From Coix lacryma-jobi var. lacryma-jobi (lineage: Eukaryota; Streptophyta; Magnoliopsida; Poales; Poaceae), in contig VDCT01000868.1 of NCBI GenBank assembly GCA_009763385.1, positions 1-64,000 of the forward strand: a stretch of DNA of 64,000 nt, in the 5' to 3' direction. The position numbers and the translations under genes are program-made. Below are positions 1-12,362 of the stretch, piece after piece (the first letter of the stretch is position 1; every line of letters begins with the position of its first letter). The notes under the pieces are model-generated. The model was not told the DNA's origin and did no database searches. It was given only the letters and a program-made list of their open reading frames with translations.

Positions 1-1636
1 GTTAATTAAGGACTATGATCTTGAAGTGCATTACCATCCATCCGGGTAAGGCGAATGTGGTCGCCGATGCACTCAGTCGCAAGTCTTATTGCAATTGTCT
101 GATGAAGAAACCCTATGATTCTTCTTTGTGTTATGAGCTGAAAAAGTTGAATATTGAAATGATTCCACAAGGAACTCTGAATAATATCAGAATAGAAACC
201 CCTATCAGAGAGCAGATCATCGCTGCACAGAAAGATAACCCTGGAATCAAGCACATCATCGAAAAGGTCCAATCCGGAAAGGATGATTGTTTCAGGATTG
301 ATGATGCAGAAGTAGTATGGTTTAAGAATCGGTTAGTAGTTCCTAAAGTGCCTGAGTTAAGAAAGTTAATCCTTGATGAAGCACACTTGACTAGATTCTC
401 CATCCACCCCGGCAACAACAAATGTACCAGGATTTGAAGCAGAAATTCTGGTGGACAAAGATGAAGATTGAGATCGCCCGGTATGTCGCTCAGTGTGATA
501 CCTGCCAGAAAGTCAAAGCCGTGCACATGAAGCCCGGAGGAGAATTGCAACCTTTATCTGTACCTGCTTGGAAATGGGACGATATCAGTATGGACTTTAT
601 CAATGGTCTACCCAAGACATCAAGAGGTTTTGATTCCATATGGGTGATCGTGGATCGCCTCACTAAGCAAGCTCACTTCCTGCCAGTGAAGACCAGTTAC
701 ACCGTCCCCACTTTATGCCACTTTGTACAAGAACAACATAGTAAAACTCCATGGCATACCCAAAACCATTATCTCTGATCGTGGTACCCAGTTTGTCGCA
801 AAGTTCTGGAAAGCGTTCCATACCTCACTTGGAACCAAGCTCTTGCATAGTACAGCATATCATCCACAAACGGATGGACAAACTGAGCGAGTCAACCAAG
901 TGTTAGAGGATATGTTGAGAGCATGTGTGCTCACCTTTGCAGATACGTGGGATAACTGTTTGCCCTTGGCAGAATTCTCGTATAATAACAGTTATCAAGA
1001 AAGCATAAAAATGGCACCCTTTGAAGCACTGTACGGCCACCGTTGTCGTACACCTCTCAGTTGGTCTGAACCCGGAGAAAGGGAATTCTTTGGGGTTGAC
1101 CTAGTAGAAGATATGGAAGAGAAAGTCAAGCAAATACAAGAGAATATGAAGATTGCACAGTCTCGCCAGAAAAGTTATGCTGACAAGAGACGTCGACCTC
1201 TGCAGTTCGAGATCGGGGATTATGTGTATCTGAAGGTCTCACCCACCAAAGGAGTCACTCGCTTTGGAGTCAAGGGAAAGCTAGCACCTCGCTACATTGG
1301 CCCGTTTGAGATTCTGGATCGTTGTGGCAAGGTCGCTTACAAGCTGAGTTTGCCCAATCATCTTTCAGCAGTTCATAATGTGTTTCACGTCTCCCAACTC
1401 AAGAAGTGTCTTCGAGTGCCAGAACATGTGGTTGAAGTTGAAGGCGTTGAGCTAGAACCAGATCTATCGTACTTTGAGTATCCCGTTCGTGTGTTGGACC
1501 ACAAGGACCGCGTTACCCGAAGAACTACCACAAGATGGTACAAGATCCAGTGGAACCAACACTCTGAAGAAGAAGCCACTTGGAATCCGAAGACTTCTTG
1601 GCGAAGAACTATCCCGACTTTCTCAATACTCTGTAG
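1..1636 (+). pseudogene. pol: Chromovirus pol, C-terminal part (RNase H end, integrase, chromodomain)
   Basis: Positions 15-85 encode the end of RNase H, including the conserved HPGKANVVADALSRK-like stretch. The integrase zinc-binding and core regions follow (about 370-1000), with YHPQTDGQTERVNQ as the catalytic glutamate region and SDRGTQF as the second aspartate region. At 1470-1610 lies a chromodomain-like module ending in a W..H..EEATW motif, typical of chromoviruses. In the family, integrase inserts the cDNA and the chromodomain is thought to guide it to heterochromatin. The frame is broken near 421, between about 690 and 745, and near 1581, each by a single-base change relative to copy L. 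The intended stop is the TAG at 1634-1636. Confidence 0.88.
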
Positions 1637-1695
1637 ATGTAAGGTTTTCCCCTTGTTCTTTTTAAGACGCAGAATCTCGGGGCGAGATTCGTTTT

Positions 1696-1707
1696 ACGGG
1701 GGAGGGT
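1696..1707 (+). other. Polypurine tract of G
   Basis: A purine-rich run (ACGGGGGAGGGT) lies directly before the 3' LTR start, TGTAACACC. It is the expected primer for plus-strand cDNA synthesis. Element L has the equivalent run on the minus strand at 50193-50207. Confidence 0.8.
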
Positions 1708-2868
1708 TGTAACACCTCTGGTGTTTAATCTGTAATTAACCTAACATATCATCATCATTAGTCATAATCATCCTTGTCATGCATTTAGTTTGCCTTAATG
1801 CTTGTTGCGTTTATTCCTTTTTTGTGTAGTAACTTTTTTTTTCAAAAACCCTAAAGCCCAAATCTTCCTATAAGGGCAAAATGGTAATTTCCCTCTATGC
1901 CTAGCTTTGTGTAATTCTTGTTCAATTTGATGTCTTGAAGTTTTGTTGTGTTGGCCAAAGTTCAAAAATCAAAATCAGATTTAAACTCCCTTTGCAAAAC
2001 CTGATTTCCAAACCCTGGATTTTATCCCTCTTTTTGTAATTCAAAAATTATTCAAAATTTGGGGTTGGTCCAAAAAGCAAAGTTGTAGATCTGGCCAAGA
2101 GAAACAACTTTGGTATTTACAAATTTTCAAGTTGCAGTACAAAAGTTTGAAGTAATTTCAAATTCGTTCAAATTCCAGTTTTTGTCCCCTTTTCAGTTTT
2201 CAAAATTATTTCAAAAACTAATGAGTTTCAGAAAAAGTGTATATTAGCAAAGTTATAGGTTTTTGACAAAAGGAATAACTTTCATATTTGCAGATTTCCA
2301 ACTTTCAATGTAAAATCAAAAGTAATTTTGAATTTATTCAAATCCCAAAAGTGTTCCCTTTCTGATTTCAAATGTGGTTCAAAAACTATTTGGATTTTGA
2401 AAATGTTCATATTGACAAAGTTGTAGATCTCTTTTTTCTAAACAACTTTGATGTTTTGAGTTTTTGTTTCCCAGTTCGATTTTGGAAGTAATTTGCAAAA
2501 ATACTGAAATCAGTTCTAAAGTCAAACCCTAGACCTAGCCCTGTTCATCTTCAACCTAGAGCTAGGGGGGCCTCGGCCGTGGCCGAGCCGCCGGCGCTGC
2601 GCGTGCCGCGCGCCTGGCCGCTCCTCGCCTGCCACCAGCCTACCGCCACTGACCCCGTGCTCATTCCGCACCCGCACGCGAGCGCTGACCCTCTCTCTCC
2701 CGTCCCCCACTGCTCCCAGCGCGTCGCCGCCGCGTGGCCGTCGCCGCGGTGAACGCACACCCGGCCCCTGCGCGCACGCCCGTCCTTCCGCCAGCGTGCA
2801 ATCGATTGCGCACGCTTCGGCCAAGCTTATCCGCCTGCACGCGACGCTTATCCGTCCCCGCGCACGGC

Positions 2869-2875
2869 TATAAAA
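2869..2875 (+). promoter_or_regulatory. TATA box in the G LTR
   Basis: TATAAAA lies in a GC-rich context. The same box is found at the equivalent place on the minus strand in both L LTRs (49055-49061 and 58630-58636), which supports it as the Pol II core promoter of this family. Confidence 0.6.
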
Positions 2876-3304
2876 GGGACCGCCGGCGGGCAGAGCTCTC
2901 ATCCTCTCCGCCACCGTGGCCAGGCCAGTCCAGTGCCTCCGCCGCTCCACCACCTAGCTCAGAAGCTCTGCCGTGTCCTCACGAAGCTTTTCCCCTTCTC
3001 GATTTCACCCCTCCGTCCCTCCTCTAGCCGGCGCAGGCAGTCTTCCCCAACTCCGGCGAACGACCTCGCCTCGGTAAGAAGTGAAATTCGTCGCCGTGGG
3101 TTTTCCTCCCGCCCATCTGACCCCCGCCCTCTCTTCCTCATCTTGGTGCGATCCTAACCGCTCCTCGGCGATCTCTTTTGGTGGACAGAGCCGCCGGCAC
3201 GCCGCTCGCCGCCGGGAGAGCTCCGCCGAAACACCGCCCCGCCGAGCCCTGCCTCCGACCCATGGTAAGCACTCGAACCCCCCTCGGTCTTTGCATTCAC
3301 GGCG

Positions 3305-3670
3305 CAAAGCTCGAGCCAGGTCTCGAGCACACGCGTTCACCGTAGCTCAAGCTAGGTCTCGAGCACACGCGTTCACCGTTAGCTCGAGCCAGGTCTCGAG
3401 CACACGCGTTCACCGTTAGCTCGAGCCAGGCCTCGAGCACACGTTTCCCGTCTCGCTCGAGCCAGGCCTCGAGCGGACACACCCTCACCGTCTTCGCTCG
3501 AGCCAGGCCTCGAGCGGACTCACGCACCCTCCGCTTCGCCCGAGCCAGGCCTCGGACGAAACGATCGTTTTCCGTCTCGCCCGAGCCTACCAGCCAGGTC
3601 TCGGACGGCCGAGTGTTTCCGCCTCGCCCGAGCCCTGCGGACCGCCTCGCCGCGATTCGCCCGAGCCCTG
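3305..3670 (+). repeat. CTCGAG-rich tandem array in the G LTR
   Basis: Imperfect units of roughly 40-45 bp are built around GCTCGAGCCAGGCCTCGAGC, a short palindrome. Most carry an ACACGCGTTCACCGT-like tail, and the units degrade toward CGCCCGAGCC at the right end. The array lies downstream of the TATA box and has no counterpart in either L LTR. Confidence 0.75.
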
Positions 3671-5893
3671 CGATTAAGGAGCACAGTGCTCTTTTCTTTT
3701 TTCTTTTTTGAAAAAGTGTGAATAGTGTTCTGTTTCTCTTTTTTGTGTGAATTAATCTGTTGTTCCTTAAATCCTAAGAAAATTATGGTGCTCCTTGCAC
3801 TGTGTAGTATTTTAGAAAAATATGAAACTTGACTTTTCTGCAAGAATTTGAAAATGTAAAATCCCTCTTTTAATTAATAAATAGATGGTTTGGGATTTTT
3901 AGAAAAACATTTATAAATCTAAAAATCATGAGATAATTTTTTGTGAGCTTCCTATGCCATGTTTATCTCTGGTGAAATTTTGAAGTCTTTTGGAACAAGT
4001 TGATTTTTTGAGCATTTATTTAATTGTTAATAGTGCCTTTTGTTAATTAATGTCTGATTTTATTTGAGCACCTAAATGACCTCCAAAAATTATGAAATTT
4101 GTTTTGCCATCTATCTACACCATATTGAACTTATGTGATTATTTTGGTAATTTTTGGAGCAACTGCATAAAATAACCTTTTTAAATAATTAGGAAAATAG
4201 AAAAAAATGATTAGGGTTCTTGATGTATGCCCTGTGTTGCATTGTTCATGCTAGCATACTCATGTGCATGCATCATTGCATTCGTATAGTCACCGAAGAA
4301 GGAGTCAAAGTCGAGCCCGCCGCCGACGAACCTGCTCCCGAAGTAGCCCCGAGCTTCGACCTCTGCACCTCCAACCCTGAGCCAGCTGTCTTTGCTCTTC
4401 AAGGCAAGCCCCGGTGCATTTAGCCTTTCCTTGCTTTTATAAAAGTTTTACTTAAATGCTTTTGAGTTAAATAACTGCATTAGGTGATAGGAGTTGTGTG
4501 ATAACCTATTACCTGCACTTTACCTCCACCAAAGATTCCCTACCCTGTTTAAAAACTATTTGCAAAAATGCTTAGCATTGCTATACAATAGATTTGCGAT
4601 AAAAATGCCAATTTCAAAAGTGTGATCACTTAAAGAACTTTTATGGGAATTTGGCTTTACTCCCCGGCCATTGACTTGGTATCTGATCCGTACCTTGTCA
4701 ATTGCGAGGAGAGGTTGTCCGAGCGTACGGTGCCGTCATGTTGTAGTCCGGGACTCAACAGTTGACACCGACCGGGACAGGGTTGAAAAACTGACAGGAC
4801 TATTACGCTTGGGTGAGATATAACCAAGGTATAGTTCTGGCTGAAAAATTAGGGACCATCCGTATGGGGGCCTGCTGGTCAAGACTTGTAACTATTCACA
4901 TACTTCGGAAAGCTCTGGCTCCGAGGAATCCTTTATTGGACCGACAACCGCGCACTGGGAGTGGAGAGATGGCGGAAGTAGCATGTACCCACGTGGTCGT
5001 CGTACCTGGATAGGAGTGGTGTACTGTACTTCCGAGTGGCGTAGGACCGGGCCCAATCTTGGAGGAATCGTGGTAGACGGGTTGGCCTATGCAAGCTTGG
5101 GTGCTACATATGCCGTGTGAATAGGGATCCTCAGCTGAGTATTCTTTATCCGGATTAACGTTGCTCCTCGGTTATGGAGACTTGGTCCACTGATTATCAA
5201 CGGAGAGTGGTTCTCAACTAGGAATGTTTTGAAATGTAAAATGAATCATGAACGATGAAGAATTGAGGAATACTGAACCTTTCCAAAAATAAAAATAAGG
5301 TTTACAAAAATGCTTTTCTGCAAAATACTTGATCTTGCTTAAGCCTTACCTTGACTACCCTAAGCCTCTCATTCCTGAGTCTTCTCCTTTTTCCTTAGTC
5401 GGGTAAGTCTTGTTGAGTACCCCAGTACTCAGGGTTTGTTACCCATGCTGCAGGTATGACAGAGTCCCCGATGTGTCTTGCACCCTGCTGCGTGACCATC
5501 GTCCAGGAAGAGGCCGATGAGGCCGAAGAATAGTTGTACACCCTCGGGTGGGTGATTATAAGTATCTTTGCTGTTCTCCACTATGTTGCCTATGTCTATT
5601 TCTATTATCAGAACTTGGTTTGTAATAACTGCACCTTAATTTCTATTTGGAACCCGGCTTTGCAAAACTATTGTTATTTAAGTCTTCCACTCTTTATTCC
5701 GATGTTATTTGTAAAAGTATGCAATGCTGTAACCGAATTGTGAGATGATCCTGCGGACATGGGCGCTGATGTAGCCCAGTGATGGATAGTCTTAATTAAG
5801 TGGAACATGGGATCGGCTGTCAGAGGTTGACAGGGACCTGTGGGCCATGAGATTAGGGCCGTTCCATCACATCCTCCAACCGTCTTACCTACA

Positions 5894-8559
5894 TCAATAA
5901 AAAGACATAGGGTGAGCATACGGTCCAACACTGGGGTTAGTGAAGTAAGGGGAAAACCAGTGTTGGGCTGGCTGCTCAAAAGAAGGGTTAGGGTAAAAAC
6001 CATTCCTAGTCTGTCCACGAGGGTAGCGATCACCACGCACAGGAAAACGTGGTCCGCTGGGGAAGAAGCGCTCACCGCGATACTCAACCTGCGTTGGGGG
6101 AAAAGCGCTCAACAAAGCCTCCGCCACGGGGTCTGTTGCCTGCAAAAGCAGGACCCCGCCGGGCACGCTCTCTACAAGGCCTACTCCTAGGAACCTAGGG
6201 CTCAACACCTCTAGACCTAGCGTCTCTCTCTGGAGCTCTCCTATCCTACCTAGGCCTGGGAACCTCACCTCCGGGCCTAGCAGCTCTCCTCTGGACATTC
6301 GGCACATGTCCACCATGAGAAGGATGGTACATGTCCGGGTTGTCCATCTCCCGAGCACGGCGCGCCTCTCGCTTGCGCCGAAAACAGAACTCACTCAAGT
6401 GACCATCCCTCCCACAGAAGTCACACTGGTACCTCACCACGCGCAAAGGGGGTTGTTGGTACGCTGGGCTGTGGTATGGTTCACTTTGCCCTTCTGTGGC
6501 AAGCACTCCTCCTGGATGGGTGGCATTGTGTCAAGCTTGTTCTTGAGGTGGTTCGGCTTGGGAGCCCATACTTGGTTCTTGGGTGGAGCTCTCGGGGGTT
6601 CCCCAAACACCCCATCCTTGGTGGTAGGCTTGGCAGGCTCTTTAGGTGGAAGCTTGGTTAGTTTTGGAGTAGTGGTGGAGTTGGGCTTATCACTCGGGTT
6701 TAGACCACTAGACTCACCAATCTTCCCAAAAGCGGAAAGATCAACACCTGGAGCAAAACCTACACCTGGACCTCCAGCAGCTCGCTTGAATTGGGAGATC
6801 ATCATCCCGAGCTGCGGCTCACCACAAGACACCCATGACAAGATGGTCCGAAGGTATGTGTTTTTTTCCTCGGTTTGCATCTTGCCATGCTTCACATTGG
6901 CAATCTCCATTTCCAAGCCCTCACACAAAGCACACCTCGTGACACAAGTGCTATCCGAGCTGGCCTTCTCTAAGGACTCAAGCTTGGCATTCTTCTCTGC
7001 CAACTCGGACTGCAAGACAGGACAAGTCTTGCACGCACCCAGCAAGGAAGGTCTAGCCTTCAGCTCATCAAGCTCTCCTACCAATGCAGCATACTTACCC
7101 CTCAAAGTGAGAAGGTCAGTCATGTGCGTGATGCACGACTCGCACTCAACCTCCTCCATCACGACCACGGTGGACTTGGCAAACTCAAGCTCCCTCACCG
7201 TGTCCTCCCACTTCTGCCTAAACTCCTTGCGCTCTCTAGCAGCACGCCTAAGCAATTTGTCCTGGCTAAGGAGGGCAGCAGTAAGCTTCTCGACCTCGGA
7301 GGAAAGCTCGTCGTAGGTGAGAGATACCTGGGAGGTGTCGTCATCGTCGTCGCTCCGAGGAGTGCGCTGCTGTTCTCCTCCGACCTCATCTCCGAGCGCC
7401 ATGTGTGCAAAGGCCTCCGTCGTCGGCGAAGAAGCAAAGACCGTTGAGCTGATCCTCGATCTTCTTCCTCTTCTCGGACTCATCGTCGCTTGAACAAGCG
7501 GAGTCGCCATCTGGGCCGTCGACGTCGCTGAGCGCGGCGAAGAATGCCCGCTTCTCAGCTTGGGCCTTCTCCAAGTACTCTTCTTGATGTACTCTTTGTC
7601 GAAGCCGCCCTTCTTCTTGTGCGCTGGGGGGACGTGCTTCTCCTTGTACTTGGAGTCGTACTTGCGCCCATGATCGCCCTTCCCCGAATGCTTGTTCTCT
7701 TGGGGCAGTTGGCGATGAAATGGTCGGGGTCGCCGCACTCGTAGCAGCCGCCGTGCGTCCTCCTCCGCGACGGCGGTTCATGCGGTTGTTGTGGAACCAC
7801 GAGAACCGGTTGGCAAGCAAAGCCAACTCGTCGTCTCCCAAAGACTCCAACTGGTCCTCTGTGATAGAGAAAAGAGAAGAAAGCGCAAAACCAGCTGAGG
7901 GGTTAGAGGAAGAGCCAGAAACCAAAGCCATAGTCGAGCCAGAAGGATTCGCATAAGAAGCCCTCGACATGGCATCAATCTCACTGGACTTGATCTTACT
8001 GAAGAGCTCGTCGCACGTGAGGGTCTCATAGTTAGGTGATTCGATGATCGCTTGAACTTTGGAGTCCCACACCGACCGATCGAGAGTATGCAAAAGCTTC
8101 AAAGCCCTCTCATGATCGTCGAAAGGCAACTGCTCTTTGTTTGCCCTCATCCTGTTGACAATCACCTGAAAGCGAGCGAATAAACTTTCTATGCTCTCGC
8201 CAGGCTGATGTCGAAAGTTCTCATACTCTCTCTTGAACGACTCGTAGAGCCGGGTTTTGACTTGAGAGGTGCCCTCACGAAAACGCATGAGAGTGGCCCA
8301 AATCTCCCGAGCCGTAGAGAGGTGAGAACGCGATCAAACTCACCCATGCTCAGACAAGAGAAAAGAGCATTACAGGCTCGGCTACTGGCATCGTGCTCAT
8401 CAATCTGCTGCTGAGTCACACGAGCAGCCAAGACCACATAATCTGGGTAGTTGCAAATGTCCCAGATGGAAGCGCCCAAACTCTGCAGATAGGCGCCGTA
8501 CTTCTTACATATACGATAGTCCCATCAAAAAACGGCGGTTTGCCCACGCCGCGATCCAT
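5894..8559 (-). pseudogene. gag: Sirevirus gag (copy F)
   Basis: The start is the ATG at 8559, about 50 nt after the primer site; the same MDRG/MDHG start occurs in copies K and E. The order of parts is an N-terminal UBN2-type gag region (about 8480-7960), a CCHC zinc knuckle CYECGDPDHFIANC (about 7720-7760), a coiled-coil section with YDELSSEVEKLTAALL and several Cys pairs (about 7330-6800), a Pro-rich linker, a second CCHC knuckle CDFCGRDGHLSEFC (about 6400-6440) and an Arg/Pro-rich tail ending HPMSFY then TGA (5894-5896). Gag forms the particle and binds RNA. Several frameshifts split the frame, so it is a decayed copy. A long antisense reading frame over 6306-7316 is a shadow. Confidence 0.88.
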
Positions 8560-8608
8560 GTCGCCTTCGGTGGATCTGGAACCGGCTAAGGTGGAAGATC
8601 CTTAACCC

Positions 8609-8620
8609 GCTCCGATACCA
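8609..8620 (-). other. Primer-binding site of F (initiator Met tRNA)
   Basis: The minus strand reads TGGTATCGGAGC, two bases inside the 5' LTR. It matches the site complementary to the 3' end of initiator methionine tRNA with one mismatch. E and I have the same 12-mer. Confidence 0.85.
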
Positions 8621-8899
8621 ATTGAAGGACCAAGGAGCTATCCGAAAGTGACCAGAGGGGGGGGGTGAATGGGAGCTTCAAATTTCCTTTCGGAAACAAG
8701 ATGCCACTGTCCCAAAATCAACCCCAAGAGCAAATCCTAGAGCTTGCTAATGTCCACGACCCTAGAAGTAGGGTGGATGCTTCCTAGAAGCACAGCGGGA
8801 CACTAGACAACCCTAGAAAGCCAACGCAAAAGACGGAAACCAAATCCGAGATCGCACGAAACAAACAGCGAATGAAACTGCGCAGAATCAGCAGCATCG

Positions 8900-9190
8900 G
8901 ACGCTGGTAGCGTCCGATGGCCAAGCACCGGACGCGTCCGATGCAAACAGTGCCTCTTGGGAACCTTACTGCATAGCCATTGGACGCTGGCTACAATTAA
9001 CCCTCAGCATCCGATGCTCAACCTCCGGACGCGTCCGATGGACAACGGAGCGTCCGATGGTCAGGGCAGGAGCGTCCGATGCCCTGCGTCCGATGCCCAC
9101 TCAAAAGCCAGAACTGACTGGCAACGCGCGTCGCGCGTCGATGCTACTGGGTCAGCGTCCGATGCCAAGAACAGGAGCGTCCGATGCCCC
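8900..9190 (-). repeat. Palindromic word array (GCGTCCGATG type) in the F LTR
   Basis: At least eight copies of GCGTCCGATG or its palindromic double, CATCGGACGCGTCCGATG-like, lie within about 300 bp. CpG-rich repeated palindromes are a known feature of Sirevirus LTRs. The core word here differs from that in K and I (CGTCCGGTC) and in E (GGACTGTCC). Confidence 0.8.
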
Positions 9191-9982
9191 CGACGCAGCA
9201 CTGTTCTTCCACGAAATTCGTTCGATCTCCTCCGAATCAAAAGCACTAGGGCTTGGACTTGGTATGAGGAGTTCTTAGGAGGTTAGTGAGCTATCCAACC
9301 GGAATCATGGCTCTCTAGTAACTCCAAATCGACGAATCAGAAGAAATCGGGGCAAAGGAAACAAAAAACCGATCTAACACTAAAATCACTCGATCTCCTA
9401 GACCGTGAGGTTTGAGATGAATTCCTTCGGTGGAAAGAAGTGCCTCACGATCTAGAACAACTTGGTTCAAACGGAATTGCAAAAGATGAACCGAGCAAAG
9501 AGATCAAGTGACGGGAAAATCGTGGAGAAAAAAAAGGATCCGCGAAGAACACGAACACAAAGCGAATCACAACCACGAATTGCAAGCCGAAGCGCAAACA
9601 CACGCTACGACAAGGAGGTTACGACCTCCTTTCCTCAAAATCACAGTACACAGAGTCTGGAGTCTCTCTGCGGATCTCAGCTACAGCAGGGATGGGAGAG
9701 CAGGAAACCCTAAGTGCAGGAATGAAATGAGATGGCTAAAACTGAGATAACTGAGATGGGGAGAGGGTGGCTCCCCTGGACTACTTAACCTATTCTAATC
9801 TAAGTCTATTTCCTACTCTACCCCTCTCTAAACTAATTACAGAGCGAACCAACCAAACCCTAGGGCTATTCTGGTCCAACCCGAAGTGGTAGGTAGGATC
9901 GACGGCCACGCCCACACAATTCGTCCGCGTTGCCTCCACGCAACCTTCCGATTGCCGCCACGTGCCGTCCTCGCTCTGCACC

Positions 9983-10167
9983 CCCGGTTTTGAGGCCCAA
10001 ACCGGGAAACCAGCCTTTTCCAATCAGCCCCGGTTTGAGGCCCAAACCGGGAAACCAGCCTCCAGCCCGAGTTTTGAGGCCCAAACTCGGCAAACCCGCA
10101 GCGCCCAGGTTTTGAGGCCCAAACCTGGAAAACGGCCCCATCGCCCGAGTTTTGTGGCCAAACTCGG
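9983..10167 (-). repeat. Array of 24-nt hairpins with constant loop, F LTR
   Basis: Five inverted repeats share the loop TGAGGCCC (TGTGGCC in one unit) but have different complementary arms: CCCGGTTT/AAACCGGG, CCGAGTTT/AAACTCGG and CCAGGTTT/AAACCTGG. Equivalent arrays occur in every Sirevirus LTR of the window. Confidence 0.8.
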
Positions 10168-10606
10168 AAACCGTCCACCCGTTGGTTTTTCCCTGGCTCT
10201 ACCAACAAACCGGAGCTGTAGAGGGGATGCACCGCCCATGCACCCCGTCCACCGACACGTGTCCCCAGGTCCTCGACCCGAGCAACACCGTGCCCCGCAA
10301 GTCTTCACTAGTCGCTGTCCCAGGCTGTCAGCCACCACAGCTGATCCTCAGGCACTCGGTCCCTCAGTCAAGCCTCACGTCCGCCCTTCACCGCTCGGTA
10401 CATCGGCATGGCACGTCCGCCGCACGGCACGCCCATCCTTCACCGCACCCGGTCCGTCAGCACGGCACGTCTCAACTTGACTTCACTTGCCCTCGATCAC
10501 TGTCTCCGTGCTCGACACCTGCACAACACAAGCCAAAGAACATGCGATCAATCTAGTTGACAATCACTCATCACTCAGAGACCCGGCATACACCCATGTA
10601 TCCGCA

Positions 10607-12349
10607 CCCGATAAGGATGAAACTCCATGGACCTAAGGTATGGTTTACTTTTTGTTTTTATTTCCCTTTTCGAATAAATAACAAATGCCATGCATGCAAC
10701 TAAAAAAAACAGTTATCATTAGTTATATGCATAGGTATATGTTAACTTAACATATCATAGGATAGTTTCCCTTTTCACAACATTAGATAGTTTCCATTTT
10801 AATAAAAATGAGAACAAGAGCTCCGACTGAGAAGAAGAAGGCCCTTCACCAAGCAAGAAGCCAGCTTGGGGAGACTCCCGCTCCAATAAGGTATGTCTCC
10901 AGCCTACCCTTTACATTCAGTTCTTAAATTCTATATCTTTTGAATGTCATATGCTTGCCTAAGTATCCATCCATGAATAATATTGATAAAATCTGCTTAA
11001 ACATGTTGAAACCTGAATAAGATTTGAAATATGACATGCAAATGCTATTGCTATGGTTTGAATAACTAGTATTATCTAAGTTGTAGCTTTTGTGGGTTGC
11101 ACATGCTTTAACTGAAATCATGCTTAGTGAGTAAAGTTAGTAAGAAATGGAGTAATTCTTTAAACTTGTTTAAGGTGAAATTAGGACCTAATCTGGAGGA
11201 TTTCTTTTAAAAATTATGAAAACCTTGCTAGAAGTTTCTCTTAGATTTTATTCCATCCAACACCACCAGCCAAATATTTGCTAGTCATTAGTCAAACCAC
11301 ATAGAGCTTTGTTGGTGTGAGCTTTGTTAGGCCTCATAGATCTTAGTAGAGAAGCTTATCATAACTTTTGAATCAAGATACATGTACACCCACCATAAAA
11401 TTGCCTACTATCCACTCCAGAAGTTTGCAACCACCAAATAAATTGCTTAGTCTCTACACTGGAGATATGCAATACCCTGCCAAACATCCCATTTGCTAGC
11501 CTTATTGCTTATTCCTACACTGGGAATAAGCATTCTCTCCCTTTCCCTATTCATTTCAAAAATCCTTCCATAGATAATCTGGTGAATTCTAGAGCTGAAA
11601 AAAAAGGGAGAGAAAAAGCTTTTGAGCAAATTAGCTCAAAAGAGGACTATGTCCTACAAAATGTGAGGACACATTTTGTCTACTCACACTGTATCCCAAA
11701 AAAAAAGAGAGCAAAGTAGCTCAAGAGAGGACCATGTCCTAAGGAAGTGTGAGGACACATCTTTTGTCCACTCACTTTGTATTCAAAAAAAGAGAGAAGA
11801 GAGAGAGAGAGTCATCATTAGCTCTAGACCCCAGAAAATCAATAGGAAGGATTATGAAAGTCTCTCCATACACTTCACATAACCACACATGCACATCTTG
11901 ATCAATTTTTATGATTTGCTGCTCCTTGTGATCTGAGTGTCTAACTTAGCAATAAACATCAGGCAATTTGCTCATGGTTCTTAGCCTACCTATAGCTCCA
12001 CATATCATTCTTTAGAAATAGGAAAGGCTACATTTTGGCCTAAGTGAGGAATTAAAACACACTGAGTGATCTAGGAGGACTTAAGCAAGTTATTATCTTT
12101 TGAAAACCTTGAAAAACCTCCAGACAAAATCCTAGTCACACCTATGCAAGATAAAAGTTTCCTATCTACTGCTTATTTCACTCTTGCATGTTGAAGTGAA
12201 AAGCTATAAGCCCCACATTGCTATGATTTCATGATATATGCTAAGTTACTTCTTACTATACAATATGCACTTGCATACATTTTAATTTTGCTATCTATTC
12301 ATGCTTAATGCTTAAACCGCATTGTTGCTCGAGGACGAGCAACAGGTTA
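10607..12349 (+). other. Non-coding internal 3' region of M
   Basis: This is about 1.7 kb of AT-rich sequence with no convincing reading frame. It contains an imperfect direct duplication (about 11590-11680 and 11695-11790): each copy runs from an A-rich tract through GAGCAAA, a GAGGAC.ATGTCCTA stretch and GTGAGGACACAT to CACTCAC. Purine runs (AAAAAAAGAGAGA) follow near 11785-11810. This looks like an untranslated region upstream of the 3' LTR. Confidence 0.5.
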
Positions 12350-12362
12350 GCTTGGGGGAGCT
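12350..12362 (+). other. Polypurine tract of M
   Basis: GCTTGGGGGAGCT lies immediately before the LTR start TGTTGACGG, as expected for a plus-strand primer. Confidence 0.6.

Larger units (their letters stand above)
1..5871 (+). mobile_element. Chromovirus G (Ty3/gypsy, Tekay/Del-like), 3' part
   Basis: This is the 3' part of a Ty3/gypsy retrotransposon that enters from the left edge. It contains the RNase H end, integrase and chromodomain (1-1636), a polypurine tract and a 3' LTR of about 4.2 kb that starts TGTAACACC and ends CATCACA. Element L (46332-59765, minus strand) is a complete member of the same family. The base after the LTR, 5872, begins Sirevirus F internal sequence, and the same F-type sequence is uninterrupted in copy E near 33066. 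G therefore inserted into F. The expected 5-bp target duplication on this side is TCCTC (5872-5876); its partner is outside the window. Confidence 0.9.
1708..5871 (+). repeat. 3' LTR of chromovirus G
   Basis: The LTR is 4164 bp, from TGTAACACC to CATCACA. It aligns along its length with both LTRs of L, which are about 3.86 kb. The extra length is largely explained by the CTCGAG-rich tandem array at about 3305-3670, which L lacks. The first part (1740-2530) is AT-rich and the next part (2560-3300) is very GC-rich, containing the promoter. No coding sequence is apparent. Confidence 0.88.
5872..10606 (-). mobile_element. Sirevirus F (Ty1/copia), 5' half
   Basis: On the minus strand this reads 5' LTR (10606-8623), primer-binding site, then gag down to 5894, where chromovirus G interrupts the pol start. 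The rest of pol and the 3' LTR must lie beyond the left edge. Features typical of Sireviruses are an LTR of about 2 kb with many palindromes, the LTR edges TGCGGATACATGG and CCTTCA, an initiator-Met primer site and a long gag. The LTR's outer end at 10606 abuts Athila-like sequence M. Confidence 0.88.
8623..10606 (-). repeat. 5' LTR of Sirevirus F
   Basis: The LTR is 1984 bp. Read on the minus strand it starts TGCGGATACATGG (10606) and ends CCTTCA (8623). It has two internal arrays: covarying 24-nt hairpins (9983-10167) and a palindromic word array, GCGTCCGATG (about 8900-9190). The adjacent outer five bases are CCCGA (10607-10611), a possible target duplication whose partner is off-window. 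Confidence 0.85.

Noticed and set aside
2734..3419. Plus- and minus-strand Arg/Pro/Ser-rich ORFs in the G LTR
   Set aside because: They are products of very GC-rich promoter sequence; frames overlap on both strands and are not kept in the L LTRs.
6306..7316. A 336-codon plus-strand open frame
   Set aside because: It is antisense to Sirevirus F gag, whose coiled coil and knuckles are on the minus strand; it has no recognisable domain of its own.
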